A DNA stretch of 64,000 bases, from contig OZ024743.1 in the NCBI GenBank assembly GCA_964016885.1, positions 14,637,209 through 14,701,208 on the forward strand, given 5' to 3'. Shown in pieces: positions 1 to 10,900 of the stretch. Numbering within the stretch: the first letter of the stretch is position 1; each line of letters starts with the position of its first letter. A model generated the notes under the pieces. It was not told where the DNA came from and ran no database searches. It was given only the letters and a program-made list of their open reading frames with translations. This DNA is from Eledone cirrhosa (lineage: Eukaryota > Mollusca > Cephalopoda > Octopoda > Eledonidae). Made by a program: the position numbers and the translations under genes.

Positions 1-2129
1 TCGTATTCTCTTAGTGTAGTGCCGATCGCCTCGATGTGTTTGGCGTTCGACACCACTACGGTGACATCGACCGCCTATGCTGATACGGATCTTCCGCATC
101 CTAGTTCGCGCGGGACCCCCCTCAACGTCTCCAGTTTGTGCAGTAATGGCTCGAGAGTCAATACGTACAAGAGGGACGAGAGGGGACATCCTTGGCGGAC
201 CGAGCGCATGATGTTGAACGGTTCCGACAGGTGACCGTTCACTCTCACCACAGAGCAGATGTCGCTGTGCATGGCAGCGATCCAGCCTCTGAAGACGGGC
301 CCAAAGCCAGCCGCCCTCAGGACTGCCGCTAGGTAACGATGGTCGACCCTATCGAAAGCTTTCGACTGATCTAAATTGATCAAGGACCCACCCGTGCCAG
401 GTTCCCTAGCTACCCTCTCTACGATGTATCGCATGGGGTGGAGGTTGTCGTGGATGGATCTGTCGGGAATGGCGCATGTCTGCGCCTCTCCCACCAGACC
501 ACCAACGACAAGCGCCAACCTCTTTGCTAGCACCTTGGCCAAAATCTTAAACTCTGTGTTTAGCAGAGTTATGGGCCGGAAATTGTCTATGTTATCCCCC
601 TTGTTCGGATCCTTTCTCAGCAGTGCCACCGCTCCTCGGCTCACAGAACTGGGAATTCTCCCGTTCTGTTGCCAGTTGCAGTAGACGTCCGCCAAGAGGC
701 CTCCGAACAAGTCTGGCATCTGTACGTAAAGTTCATAGGGCAGACCATCCAAACCAGGCGATTTACCCCTTGTGCAGCCAGTCATTGCCTCCCTTACTTC
801 AGCGGCTGTTATCGGCTTTTCGCAACACTTCGCCTCAGTGGCCGAGAGCCGCGGCAGTCCGTCGAGGTAGACACTAAAGTCCATCCCTCTACCCGGCCCA
901 CCGCTGCCCCCGAACAGCTGAGCGAAGTGTCGCTGAAAAGCTTCACACATTTGCCCGGGATCGAGTAGCATGCGCCCGTCGTGGTCCACCAAAGACCGGA
1001 TCGTGGCTTTGTTGCCACGACGCGCCTCCGCCACTCGGGCCCATTGAACGGCTTTCGTCCCCTCGTGTCTGAGAGCACGCACCCTAGCTCTGACAACGCA
1101 GCCTTCGTGCTTTGCATTGAAGAATTGGTCAAGGGCCAATTTCACCGCAAGCACGTCGGTCGCAATGCCTTTGCTAAGCGCCTCGTCTAATTTTCTAACT
1201 AGTTCTCCCTCTGCTCTATTTTTCTCTATTGCTAAAGCCTTACTAAACCTAATCGATTCTATTCTAATCGCTCTTTTCAGAGCAAACCACCACTTGTTGT
1301 TGACGATGGCCCCCGTCAACGCCCGCTTAACTAGTTCGCTAATCCGGTCTCTGTAGGCCTTGCGCGCTGGTAAGGACGCGTTTAGCTTCCAGTAGCCGGG
1401 TCCTCGTCTATGAAGCCTATCTAAGTCAAGCACACAGATCACGAATTTGTGGTCCGTGTAGCTGACTATCTTGAATTGTGGACAGCCTATGCTAGACCTA
1501 TCTATTTCCCTACAAAATACTCTATCTAGATATGATCTGGATGACCCTATGCGGTTTGTCCAAGTCCACATTGGCACATTCGGGAAATCCAATCGGTACC
1601 TGTCAGACAGTTCAAAACGCCTGAGCAGGTTGGTGAGGCTCTTGCACCCTCCACCCCTATCCGCTAATCCCACACAGTCCCAGCGTGCATCTAAGATCCC
1701 GTTCCAGTCGCCCACTAACACTAAAGAGCGGGACGTTCCAAGAAAGGTCTCCAGACGCCGGAAGAAATCAGGCCGCCCTGCTCCTGTCGGGGCATAGACG
1801 GCCACTAGCCTGAAAGCTTGCCCGTCTCCGCTGGTCACGTCCAGCACCACCAGCTTACCCTCTGGGTCCAGGAAGATGGCCCGTATGGCGAGATCCAAAC
1901 CTCTCCGAAAAAGCACAGCAACTCCTCCACCCGATCCAGGACGGCTGGGAGATGCGTACACATCGTAGCCGCCGAAGATCGGTACGAAGGCCCGTGCTTC
2001 GGAGATTCTGGTCTCGCTGATGGCCACTACATCTATGTTTAGTGACCTGAGGTCGTTGAGCAGGTGACCCTGCTTCCATGACGACCCCAAGCCACGCGCA
2101 TTTATGCTGCCTATTCTGAGTGAGGTCAT
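1..2129 (-). pseudogene. LINE ORF2 of T1: APE endonuclease + RT, killed at the YADD box
   Basis: The frame is open from ATG 2,129 for 684 codons. The endonuclease is complete: N10 (SINARG), E39 (ISETR), D141/N143 (GDWNG) and D226-H227 (YTDHK, for the usual SDH). The RT follows with the RPITLLN block, motif A D587 in LDQSKAFD, and the QGCPLSSLLY block. At the catalytic YADD box the Tyr codon is a TAG (75-77) and the first Asp is Val (69-71); T2 keeps YADD at the same place. The frame is then open to the window edge as far as can be read. This copy could supply ORF1 and endonuclease but not RT. Product if intact: nicking of target DNA and copying of RNA into DNA. Confidence 0.82.
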
Positions 2130-2164
2130 GTTTAAAATAGAGTGGAAAAGATGGGAAAGACCAC

Positions 2165-4261
2165 TTACCGTACTTTTGGTAGAGGAGGGATGGTTTTTAC
2201 ATCCCTTTTCACTTGATCGTCTGGTGAAGGGACCGTTGAATCGTCCCTTCGGCTGGTCGTCGGCTCTTCTAAGAGAATGTCTGAGTATACTCTTCGATTG
2301 ATGGTTCCTCCTAGGTCCCTGAAATCACCAACTGCGTTGGGGAATTTCGTTTTAATGTTTGTGTATTGTTTCTGTGCTATTTTTAGCAGTCTTATGTTAG
2401 TTGGCGTTTTGATTGGTGCTGGTATTATGTAGTCCTGTTGTGAAATGTCTGTGTGTTCAATTATGTAAGTCATTAGTTTCTTGTTGTGTGTATTTATTGC
2501 CGTGCATTTGTTTTTCTGGGGGTGGGGTGTGGTTCTGCTATTTTCTTGTCGTTGTTGCTGGGTGTGTGTGTTTTGTTGTTGTGTTTGCGATGTTGGTGCT
2601 TGTGGTGGTGGTGTTGAAGGTGTTGTTGGCGGTGGGGTTGTCGCCGGTGGTGATGGTGGTGCTAGTGTGGGTGGTGATGGTGTTGGTGTTGTTGCTGCTG
2701 TGGGTCTCTTTGCAGTAGACTTTACCCTTTTCTCATTTCTTTCCTCCCTTTTCAAAGGCGACGATGCGCTGCTTCTGCGTTTGTGCCTTCTTGCGACCTT
2801 TTGCCATCCCTCTCCCACCTCACACTCCATGTCTGATTCTGTGAGGTCGGGGAGGGGTACCAGCTCCACTCTTTCACTTGTTGTTGTTGGTGATGTTTGC
2901 ACTGGAGTCTCTGTTGCAGCTGCATTTGGTATTGCTGTTGTTGTTGTTAATATTTCCACTGCTGCTGCTGTTTTTGATTTCCGTGGCGTGGGTATGGGTG
3001 CCACGGACCTATCGTTCCTGGTTGCCGCTTGTCCTGTTGCTGGTAGCCGTGGAGCCGGATTCGGAAGGAGGGGGGTTTTCTCCTTTCTCAGGGTCTTCTC
3101 GTTGCAGAAGGCCCTGAGGTGAGTCTTCGATCCACAGCGAAAGCATTTCGGGCGTTTGCCCTCAACACTTATGGGCAGTTGAGTGCCGTTATCGAAGTCT
3201 ATCACATCCGGGATAGCTTCGATGCACTCCTGGTTGGTTTGGATTAGCATCTCAATGGAGGAGCCGACCCAATCTTCTCTTACTTTTTTCTGTACTTGCA
3301 GTACAGTTGTTTTGTCCTCGATTCCGATTAGGACAGACGCGGCCAGCCAAGAAGGGGTCATTCCGGGGGGGACGTGGGTCAGTTTGACCCTCACAATTTT
3401 TTGCCCGCAGTAGGAGGGCACCAACACCATTTCCTCGCTCCTTAGTGTCACTACTGATTGGGCCTTTGCCTCCTGGGGTGTGGCAAAAAGTACGTCTACG
3501 GTGGCATATTTTTTGCCTCGGGTGATGTGCGTTTTCCGCTGCCACACAGACCCCAAGGCTTTTTGTATTTGGGCCTCTGTGGCTCTTTCCACCCTACGGG
3601 ATTTTGTACTTACTGTACGGTACGTGACCGTACAGTGCTCTTGGGTTTTGAAAAATTTTTCCGCTGCCTTGCAGATTGCTCGGTGTCCGTTCTTTGTCAC
3701 CATCTTCTTCGCTTCCTCTAATTCCTCATTTGTTATGAGGATTGTTTCCAAGTTTTTCGCAATACCTGCAAATGAGATTGGTTTTTCTCTGCTGTTGTTG
3801 TTGTCGTCAGAGCTGCTGGTACTTTTGTTGTTGCTGCAGGTACTACGACTACTGCCTCCGCCGCTGTTGCTGTGGTTGTTGTTGGTGTTGCTGCTGCTAA
3901 TGCTGTTGTTGTTTATGCTGCTGGTGATGCTGTTGCGGCTGCTACTGTTGTTTTCATTGTCACTGTTGCAGTTGTTATTACGGCTGCTACTGCTATTATT
4001 CCTGACGTCAGACGAATGAACTGGGTTTTCGTATTTCCCGCACACCTGTTTCGTCGCTGTCGTCGTCGTCGTGGAGAAACCTTGCACGCTTTGCACGAGA
4101 CTTTTCTTTTCTTTCGTCACTTGCGAAAGAGAAGGGAGGGAGAGAGACACATTTAAAGAAGGGAGGGAGAGAGACAATCTTCTCTCTGCTGTAGTGATGA
4201 TTGAGGAAGAAGAAGACGGAATGAGTGGGAGTGACGTATGAAATTTCTTTTTCGTAGCCAT
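2165..4261 (-). CDS. LINE ORF1 protein of T1, CCHC zinc-knuckle nucleic-acid binder (698 aa, intact)
   Basis: Open reading frame of 698 codons, the only intact ORF1 among the Tx1-like copies here. In order: a Ser/Leu-rich start; a low-complexity Asn/Ser stretch around residues 80-155; a conserved domain around residues 160-360; a zinc knuckle CFRCGSKTHLRAFC (C373, C376, H381, C386; CX2CX4HX4C); then a long Pro/Thr/Gln-rich tail. ORF1 proteins of this group coat the element RNA and form the RNP used for target-primed reverse transcription (family knowledge). The ATG at 4,261 directly follows the conserved 5' UTR. The stop lies 35 nt before ORF2, the same spacing as in T2. Expressed or not cannot be judged. 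Confidence 0.8.
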   Translation of the reverse strand: MATKKKFHTSLPLIPSSSSSIITTAERRLSLSLPSLNVSLSLPSLSQVTKEKKSLVQSVQGFSTTTTTATKQVCGKYENPVHSSDVRNNSSSSRNNNCNSDNENNSSSRNSITSSINNNSISSSNTNNNHSNSGGGSSRSTCSNNKSTSSSDDNNNSREKPISFAGIAKNLETILITNEELEEAKKMVTKNGHRAICKAAEKFFKTQEHCTVTYRTVSTKSRRVERATEAQIQKALGSVWQRKTHITRGKKYATVDVLFATPQEAKAQSVVTLRSEEMVLVPSYCGQKIVRVKLTHVPPGMTPSWLAASVLIGIEDKTTVLQVQKKVREDWVGSSIEMLIQTNQECIEAIPDVIDFDNGTQLPISVEGKRPKCFRCGSKTHLRAFCNEKTLRKEKTPLLPNPAPRLPATGQAATRNDRSVAPIPTPRKSKTAAAVEILTTTTAIPNAAATETPVQTSPTTTSERVELVPLPDLTESDMECEVGEGWQKVARRHKRRSSASSPLKREERNEKRVKSTAKRPTAATTPTPSPPTLAPPSPPATTPPPTTPSTPPPQAPTSQTQQQNTHTQQQRQENSRTTPHPQKNKCTAINTHNKKLMTYIIEHTDISQQDYIIPAPIKTPTNIRLLKIAQKQYTNIKTKFPNAVGDFRDLGGTINRRVYSDILLEEPTTSRRDDSTVPSPDDQVKRDVKTIPPLPKVR

Positions 4262-4476
4262 GTTGTTTTTTGTTTAAAATGAAATTTTGGGTACAAAACC
4301 CCAATAACTGGTTATTTAACCCCGAAGGGCCAAATAACGGACAGAAAGACCCCTCTCACGAGGAGGAGGGTGTCTTTATCAACAATTTGGTTCAAGTTTT
4401 AAACAATTTACAATTGTTTTAACGGTTAAAAATTACTATACCTTACAGAGCCGAGCCTCCGTCAACCATGGCATTC
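4262..4476 (-). promoter_or_regulatory. T1 5' UTR with a conserved pre-ORF1 hairpin
   Basis: Non-coding leader of T1. Just upstream of ORF1 it can form a stem in which AAAGA...CCCTC pairs with GAGGG...TCTTT (within about 4,340-4,375). A GGGTTTTGTACCC motif followed by AAAATTT precedes the ATG. T3, T4 and T5 have different bases but also place a short hairpin at this point. LINE 5' UTRs usually hold the internal promoter; I see no defined promoter box. Confidence 0.45.

Positions 4477-4515
<39 letters not shown>
4477..4515 (+). repeat. (AAT)13 microsatellite
   Basis: Pure trinucleotide tract between the 5' end of T1 and the 3' end of the Tx1 stub. The plus strand spells TAA. Confidence 0.97.
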
Positions 4516-4517
<2 letters not shown>

Positions 4518-4620
4518 TTTCTTTATTAACCACAAGGGTTTACATAAAGTAGACATTAAGGACAGTGCAGGACAATGCAGGACGGTACAAATGGGCATTT
4601 CTGCGTGTAAAAAAAAGAGG
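4516..4620 (-). mobile_element. Severely 5'-truncated Tx1-like insertion (3' end only)
   Basis: About 105 bp matching only the last part of the Tx1-like 3' UTR, as seen at 16,474-16,575 and, inverted, at 60,365-60,474. It ends in TTAATAAAGAAA plus the microsatellite. (TAA)n lies on both sides, so the insertion sits inside the microsatellite; the repeats are not only a tail. Confidence 0.85.
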
Positions 4621-4626
4621 TTGAAA

Positions 4627-4646
4627 TAAATAATAATAATAATAAA
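4627..4646 (+). repeat. (TAA)n microsatellite
   Basis: Short tract between the truncated 5' end of the Tx1 stub and the 5' end of alpha element A. Confidence 0.95.
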
Positions 4647-7600
4647 ACTGAGTCAGACATTCGAACACTACATTACAATGAAACTTAATCTTATTCATTT
4701 ATGGGGTTTTTTCTGCCTGTGTGTTTGTTTGTTTATTTGAGTTCGTCTAAAGCGTGGTGATAATGCCACACAAGAGCCAAGTGGTACGGCGCAACCACCG
4801 GAGACGGTGAATCCACAGATGGTTATGTAACCATACATTCGCCAATCCTCGATAAGAGTGTTTAAATATCGAACCTAAACAGTTCGAATAACGGTGAAAT
4901 GGAGACTAGAACGTCATGTGACAGACTCTCACCCAACAGGTGCTCCCTGGCTCAGCAGCAGGAACCTGGCTGTCAACCAAATACTGCTGGTCTCGGAGGA
5001 AGAAGAAGAAGGAAAGGGACCAGAACAAACTGGACGAAAGAATTGAATAGAACTGTTATGCAATATTACCTGAAGAATAACCCCAAGGAGAAAGGCTATA
5101 GGAAAAGGATGCATAACATTTGGAACGAGATTGGTCTATTTAAATTAGATGAACAAAAATTGGCCGGGCAGGCTCGGGTAATAAGAACTAATGGGTGGAT
5201 AAGCGAGCTGGAACTGGAGGAACTGAGCAGCGAGATTAGCTTGGAGATGGAGGGTGGAGTATGCCAGGCAAAGAGCCAGTGGGAAATAAAGGTGAAGAGG
5301 TCGAGAGAACGGAGGAACCACCCGAAGCAGACAATGATCTGAATACTGAGATAAATAATACCTGTAACAGAGATACGGCCACTGAGGAGATGAATGCTGA
5401 CGTGCTAGGACAAGATTCGGTTGACATCCTAAATTTAGTGGTAGATTAATTGAACAATGAAAGTGGGAGACCTATGAACCTAAGATTTGTAGACAGGAAA
5501 AAGTTAAAAGAAACAATAGCTAAGGTAAACAAAATCATCCCATAACTTGAGGCGAGGAGCCTTCCCCAGAGTGGTTGACAAAAGGTACCACAGTTCTGAT
5601 AATGAAAGACCGAATCAGGGGCAATGATGTTACCAACTATAGACCTATCACATGTCTGTCCGTACTGTGGAAACTGCTGACGAGAATTGTGTCTGAGGAA
5701 ATCTACCATCACCTCCACGCAAACAACTTGTTACGGGACGAACAGAAAGGATGCCGAAAGAAGTCACGTGGTAGAAAGGACCAGTTACTTATTGATAAGA
5801 TGGTAATGGGGAATTGCAGGAGGAGACACACTGATATTGCCATGGGATGGATAGACTACAGAAGGGCATTTGACATGGTGCCTCATTCTTGGATCACCAA
5901 AAGCCTGGAGATCTTCAAGGTGGCAGATAACATCAGACAGTTGCTGGGCAGGAGTATGAGGTCCTGGGAAACGGAGTTGACATCAACTGGAGAATCCTTG
6001 GGAAGCGTGAAGATCAAGAGAGGTATCTTCCAGGGAGATAGCCTGTCCCCTCTGTTGTTTGTCCTTGCCCTGATGCCCCTGACCATTATGCTGCGAAAAG
6101 TGAGAGCAGGATACAAGATGGGAAAGGGAGAGCTTACCATCAATCACCTCCTCTTCATGGACGATTTAAGCTGTTCGGGAAGAGTGAGAAGAAGTTGGAT
6201 GTGCTTGTTGACACTGTCCGTATTTTCAGCAGTGATATATGTATGCAGTTTGGTATTAGTAAGTGTGGAGTCATTGTGATGAGGAGGGGTAGGTTGAGCA
6301 AAAGTAACGGAATCCAGATACCAACAGGTGCGATGATAAAGGAAATTAACTCTGAGGAAGGATACAAGTATTTGGGTGTTCTGGAGGCTGATGGCATAAA
6401 TAACAGAAAAATGAAGGAATTGTTAAGGACTGAATACATTCGGAGAATAAGGAGCGTATTGAAGTCACATCTGAACAGCAGAAATGCCACAAGCGCAGTA
6501 AATCCCGAGCTGTGTCTAAGATTAGGTACAGTGCGGGAATTCTGAGATGGAATGTTGCTGAACAAAAAGAAATGGATAGGAAGACTAGGAAGCTATTGAC
6601 TATCTACAACATGTTCCACAAGAGGAGTGATGTCGATAGACTCTACCTAAGGAGATCTGAGGGTGGAAGAGGTCTTATCAGCATAGAGGACTGTGTTCAG
6701 ATGCAGAAAAACAACTTACACAAATACGTGACTGATAGTAAGGAGCCAATGCTCAAAACTGTACTGAAGGAGGGGACAATAGGCCAGGGGATGTCCAAGG
6801 AGGAAATAACATCAAGGAGAAAGAGCAGCCTTCAGGGAAAATCCCTTCATAGTACCTTCTTTGAGAAAACTGAATTTAGAGATCCACAGACATGGAACTG
6901 GTTGAGAAGAGGAGACCTCAAAAAGGCTACAGAAGGAATGTTAATGGCTGCGCAGGAGCAGGCCCTCAAAACGAAGTGGTTGAAACACCATATTTACAAG
7001 GAGGAGGCTAGCCTACTGTGCAGGATCTGCGGAGAGAGAGAGGAGACTGTGGCTCACATCGTATCCGAGTGTAAACACCTAGCCCAAACCCACTATAAGG
7101 GCTGGAGACATGATGTGATGGGCAGGGTTATCCACTGGCACCTGTGCAAAGTAACCAATTTACCACATTCTGAGAAATGGTATGAGCATAAGCCAGAGGC
7201 GGTGATGGAGCACGATCAGGTGAAGGTGCTGTGGGATTTAGGATACAGACGGACAAGAAACTGGAACACAATAGACCTGACCTGGTGGTTGTGGACAAAG
7301 AAAAAAGATCGTGTCTGATTGTGGATGTGGCCTGCCCATTCGACACGAGAGTGCAAGAGAAGGAGAGGGAGAAAATTAACCGATACCAGGACTTAAAGTG
7401 GGAGGTAAAAAGGATTTGGAACTGCCATGAAGTCAAAGTGATCCCGATAGTCATAGGCGCACTGGGGACTATCTCCAAAAGTTTCCAGGGATGGTTAAAG
7501 AAAATTGGCCCCTTCACGCTTTTTGGAACGCTTCAAAAAGCATGCTTGCTAGGAACAGCAAGAACCCTCCGATACGTCCTGAATATCTGAGGCTGCAGGT

Positions 7601-7663
7601 AGTGGCTTTATATTCATTTCAACGTACTTTCCAGTTAACTAACATCAATGACTGAGATTCAAG

Positions 7664-7664
<1 letters not shown>
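4647..7664 (+). mobile_element. R4/Dong-like LINE family alpha, copy A (internally deleted)
   Basis: First of four head-to-tail alpha elements. It has the longest 5' UTR seen in the family, a single broken ORF, and a short 3' UTR (about 75 bp) ending in GACTGAGATTCAAGGAA followed by (TAA)n. About 700 bp of the ORF, equivalent to 8,577-9,271 of copy B, is missing at about 5,568. Assignment to the R4/Dong branch rests on one ORF, RT followed by CCHC and a restriction-like endonuclease, and TAA-repeat insertion sites as reported for Dong of silkworm. Confidence 0.8.
4899..7590 (+). pseudogene. R4-like polyprotein of copy A (RT + CCHC + restriction-like endonuclease), multiply broken
   Basis: ATG at 4,899 begins METRTSCDRLSPNR as in copies B and D. 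Compared with B there is a 1-nt loss near 5,270, a 700-bp internal deletion near 5,568 that removes the region before the RT, 1-nt losses near 6,168 and 7,240, and a further frame change near 6,510-6,540. RT blocks (YRPITCL, WIDYRRAFDMVPHSW, GIFQGDSLSPLLF, LFMDDL) remain recognisable. So do the CCHC (CRICGEREETVAHIVSEC) and the C-terminal RPD endonuclease core. Cannot encode a working enzyme. Confidence 0.85.

Positions 7665-7717
<53 letters not shown>
7665..7717 (+). repeat. (TAA)n microsatellite between alpha A and B
   Basis: About 17 units. It is both the tail of copy A and the 5' flank of copy B. Confidence 0.97.
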
Positions 7718-7720
<3 letters not shown>

Positions 7721-7910
7721 TTATTCATTTTTGGGGCCCTTTCTGCCCGTGTGTTTGTTTGTTTATGTGTGTCCGTATACAGCGTGGTGATAATGCCACA
7801 CAAGGGCCAAGTGGGATGGCGGATCCACAGATGGCTATGTAAACATACATTCGCCAATCCTCGATAAGAGTGTTTAAATATCGAACATAAACAGTTCGAA
7901 TAACGGTGAA
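7718..7910 (+). promoter_or_regulatory. Alpha-family 5' UTR with two conserved hairpins before the ATG
   Basis: About 50 bp before the ATG lies TCGATA, a 12-nt loop, then TATCGA, followed in copies A and D by GAAC-ctaaaca-GTTC. In copy D the first stem reads TGTCGA, which still pairs in RNA through a G-U wobble. Upstream is a T-rich part and a GCGTGGTGATAATGCCACAC motif. Promoter or ribozyme function is not shown by the sequence. Confidence 0.4.
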
Positions 7911-10900
7911 ATGGAGACTAGAACGTCATGTGACAGACTCTCACCCAACAGGTGCCCCCTGGCTCAGCAGCAGGAACCTGACTGTCAACCAAATACTGCT
8001 GATGTTGGAGGAAGAAGAAGAAGGAAAGGGGCCAGAACCAACTGGACGAAAGAATTGAATAGAACTGTTATGCAATGCTACCTGAAAAGTAACCCCAAGG
8101 AGAGGGGCTACAGGAGACGGATGCATAACATCTGGAACGAGATTGGTTTATTTAAATTAGATGAACAAAAATTGGCCGGGCAGGCTCGGGTAATAAGAAC
8201 TAATGGGTGGATAAGCGAGCTGGAACTGGAGGAACTGAGCAGAGAGAATGGCTTGGAGATGGCGGGTGTAGTATACCAGGCAAGCGAGCCAGTGGGAAAT
8301 GAAGGTGAAGAGGTCCTGAGAACGGAGGAACCACCCGAAGCAGACAATGATCTGAATACTGAGATAAATAATACCTGGAACAGAGATACGGCCACTGAGG
8401 AGATGAATGCTGACGGGCTAGGACAAGATTCGGTTGACATCCTAAATTTAGTGGTAGATGAGTTGAACAATGATAGTGGGAGACCTATGAACCTAAGATT
8501 TGTAGACAGGAAAAAGTTAAAAGAAACAACAGCTAAGGTAAACAAAGTCATCCCATACCTTGAGGCGAGGAGTCTTCACCAGTGCAACAATATCCTCAAA
8601 GCAACAGCAAATACGGTGAGGAAACTACTTGGTATAAAAGCGAGAGGAAACAACAGACAAGAAAGAGCAGAGCCGTGGTGGAAGAAGCGACTGAGTGGGC
8701 AAATCGGGGAAATGAGAAATGACATAGGAAAGCTTGAGTCACTACTGAATGGGACACTAAAAAACATAGGCACTAAAAATAGACTGGAAATAAAATACAA
8801 AACTAGGAGTAAAAAGCTAAATATTATCATAGAGGAATTGAAGCAACGCATTGTAGCAAAGAGTGCCAAAATCAGGCGATACGAGAACAGAGTCAGTCAG
8901 TATAAACAGAACCGCATGTTCGACAACAACCAGAAGATGCTGTTTGGACAGCTTGAGGGGAAAGAAAGAGGCAACGACTTGATCCCTGGGGCGGAACAAG
9001 CTAAAACATTCTGGAGAGGAACATGGGAGCAGGATGTTAGACACAATGCCCAGGCAGGGTGGATTGAGACAGTACAGAGGGAGATCGGTGAGCAGGCACA
9101 GCAACAGACTGATTTGAGTATCACAGTTGAAACTCTTAAGGGGCAAGCCAAAAAACTAACCAACTGGAAATCACCAGGCCCAGATGGTGTGCAGGGGTAT
9201 TGGATTAAACATTTAACATCCCTCCACCCGAAGCTGACGGCCATGTTCAATGACTGCTTGGTGTCGGGTGAGGTGCCAGAGTGGTTGACAAAGGGTACCA
9301 CAGTTCTGATAATGAAAGACCGAATCAAGGGTAATGATGTTACCAACTATAGACCTATCACATGTCTGCCCGTAATGTGGAAACTGTTGACGAGCATTGT
9401 GTCTGAGGAAATCTACCATCACCTCCACACAAACAACTTGTTGCCGGACGAACAGAAAGGATGCCGAAAGAAGTCACGTGGTACAAAGGACCAGTTGCTT
9501 ATTGATAAGATGGTAATGGGGAATTGCAGGAGGAGACACACTGATCTTGCCATGGGATGGATAGACTACAGAAAGGCATTTGACATGGTGCCTCATTCCT
9601 GGATCACCAAAAGCCTGGAGATCTTCAGGGTGGCAGATAACATCAGACAGTTGCTGGGCAGGAGTATGGGGTCCTGGGAGACAGAGTTGACATCAACTGG
9701 AGTATCCTTGGGAAGCGTGAAGATCAAGAGAGGTATCTTCCAGGGAGATAGCCTGTCCCCTCTGTTGTTTGTCCTTGCCCTGATGCCCTTGACCATTATG
9801 CTGGGAAAAGTGAGAGCAGGATACAAGTTGGGAAGGGGAGAGCTTACCATCATTCACCTCCTCTTCATGGACGATCTTAAGCTCTTCGGGAAAAGTGAGA
9901 AGGAGTTGGATGTGCTTGTTGACACTGTCCGTATTTTCAGCAGTGATATATGTATGCAGTTTGGTATTGGTAAATGTGGAGTCATTGTGATGAGGAGGGG
10001 TAGGTTGAGCAGAAGTAACGGGATCCAGATACCAACAGGTGAGATGATAAAGGAAATTGACTCTGAGGAAGGATACAAGTATTTGGGCGTTCTGGAGGCT
10101 GATGGCATAAAGAACAAAAAAATGAAGGAATTGTTAAGAACTGAATACATTCGGAGAGTAAGGAGCGTATTGAAGTCACATCTGAACAGCTGAAATGCCA
10201 TAAGCGCAGTAAATTCCCGAGCTGTGTCTATTATTAGGTACAGTGCGGGAATTCTGAGATGGAATGTTGCTGAACAAAAAGAAATGGATAGGAAGACTAG
10301 GAAGCTATTGACTATCTACAACATGTTCCACAAGAGGAGTGATGTCGATAGACTCTACCTAAGGAGATCTGAGGGTGGAAGAGGTCTTATCAGCATAGAG
10401 GACTGTGTTCAGATGGAGAAAAACAACCTATACAAATACGTGACCTATAGTAAGGAGCCAATGCCCAGAGCTGTACTGAAGGAGGGGACAGTGGGCCAGG
10501 GGATACCCAAGGAGGAAATAACATCAAGGAGGAAGAGCAGCCTTAAGGGAAAATCCCTTCATAGTACCTTCTTTGAGAAAACTGAATTTAGAGATCCACA
10601 GACATGGAACTGGTTGAGAAGAGGAGACCTCAAAAAGGCTACAGAAGGAATGCTAATGGCTGCGCAGGAGCAGGCCCTCAAAACGAAGTGGTTGAAGCAC
10701 CATATCTACAAGGAGGAGGCTAGCCCACTGTGCAGGATCTGTGGAGAGAGAGAGGAGACTGTGGCTCACATTGTGTCCGAGTGTAAACACCTAGCCCAGA
10801 CCCACTATAAGGGCTGGAGACACGATGTGATGGGCAGGGTGATCCACTGGCACCTGTGCAAAGTAAACAATCTACCACATTCTGAGAAATGGTATGAGCA

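Larger units (their letters stand above)
1..4476 (-). mobile_element. Tx1/L1-like LINE copy T1 (5' complete, 3' end outside window)
   Basis: Two-ORF non-LTR retrotransposon reading leftwards. Going 5' to 3' on the minus strand it has a 5' UTR, ORF1 with a CCHC knuckle, a 35-nt gap, then ORF2 with an APE-type endonuclease and RT; the 3' part lies beyond base 1. RT phrases such as LDQSKAFDRVDHRYL and VRQGCPLSSLLYVLTLEP are typical of the Tx1 branch of the L1 group (known family; placed by eye). The 5' end abuts (AAT)n. T2 is almost identical through ORF2 and most of ORF1. Closely related clades cannot be excluded without a tree. Confidence 0.82.

Noticed and set aside
2413..4156. Long plus-strand open frames rich in Val/Leu/Cys opposite T1 ORF1 (similar ones at 19,858-21,616 and 25,287-25,873).
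   Set aside because: They are antisense shadows of the Asn/Thr/Pro-rich repeats of ORF1; no independent gene evidence.
7665..7717. TAA tracts as telomeric or CRISPR-like repeats.
   Set aside because: Plain trinucleotide microsatellites; not the animal TTAGGG telomere unit, and no spacer-repeat organisation.
10191..10193. In-frame TGA in copy B as a possible recoding or selenocysteine site.
   Set aside because: Sister copies have AGA or AGG at this codon, so it is a simple nonsense mutation, and no selenocysteine-insertion structure is evident.
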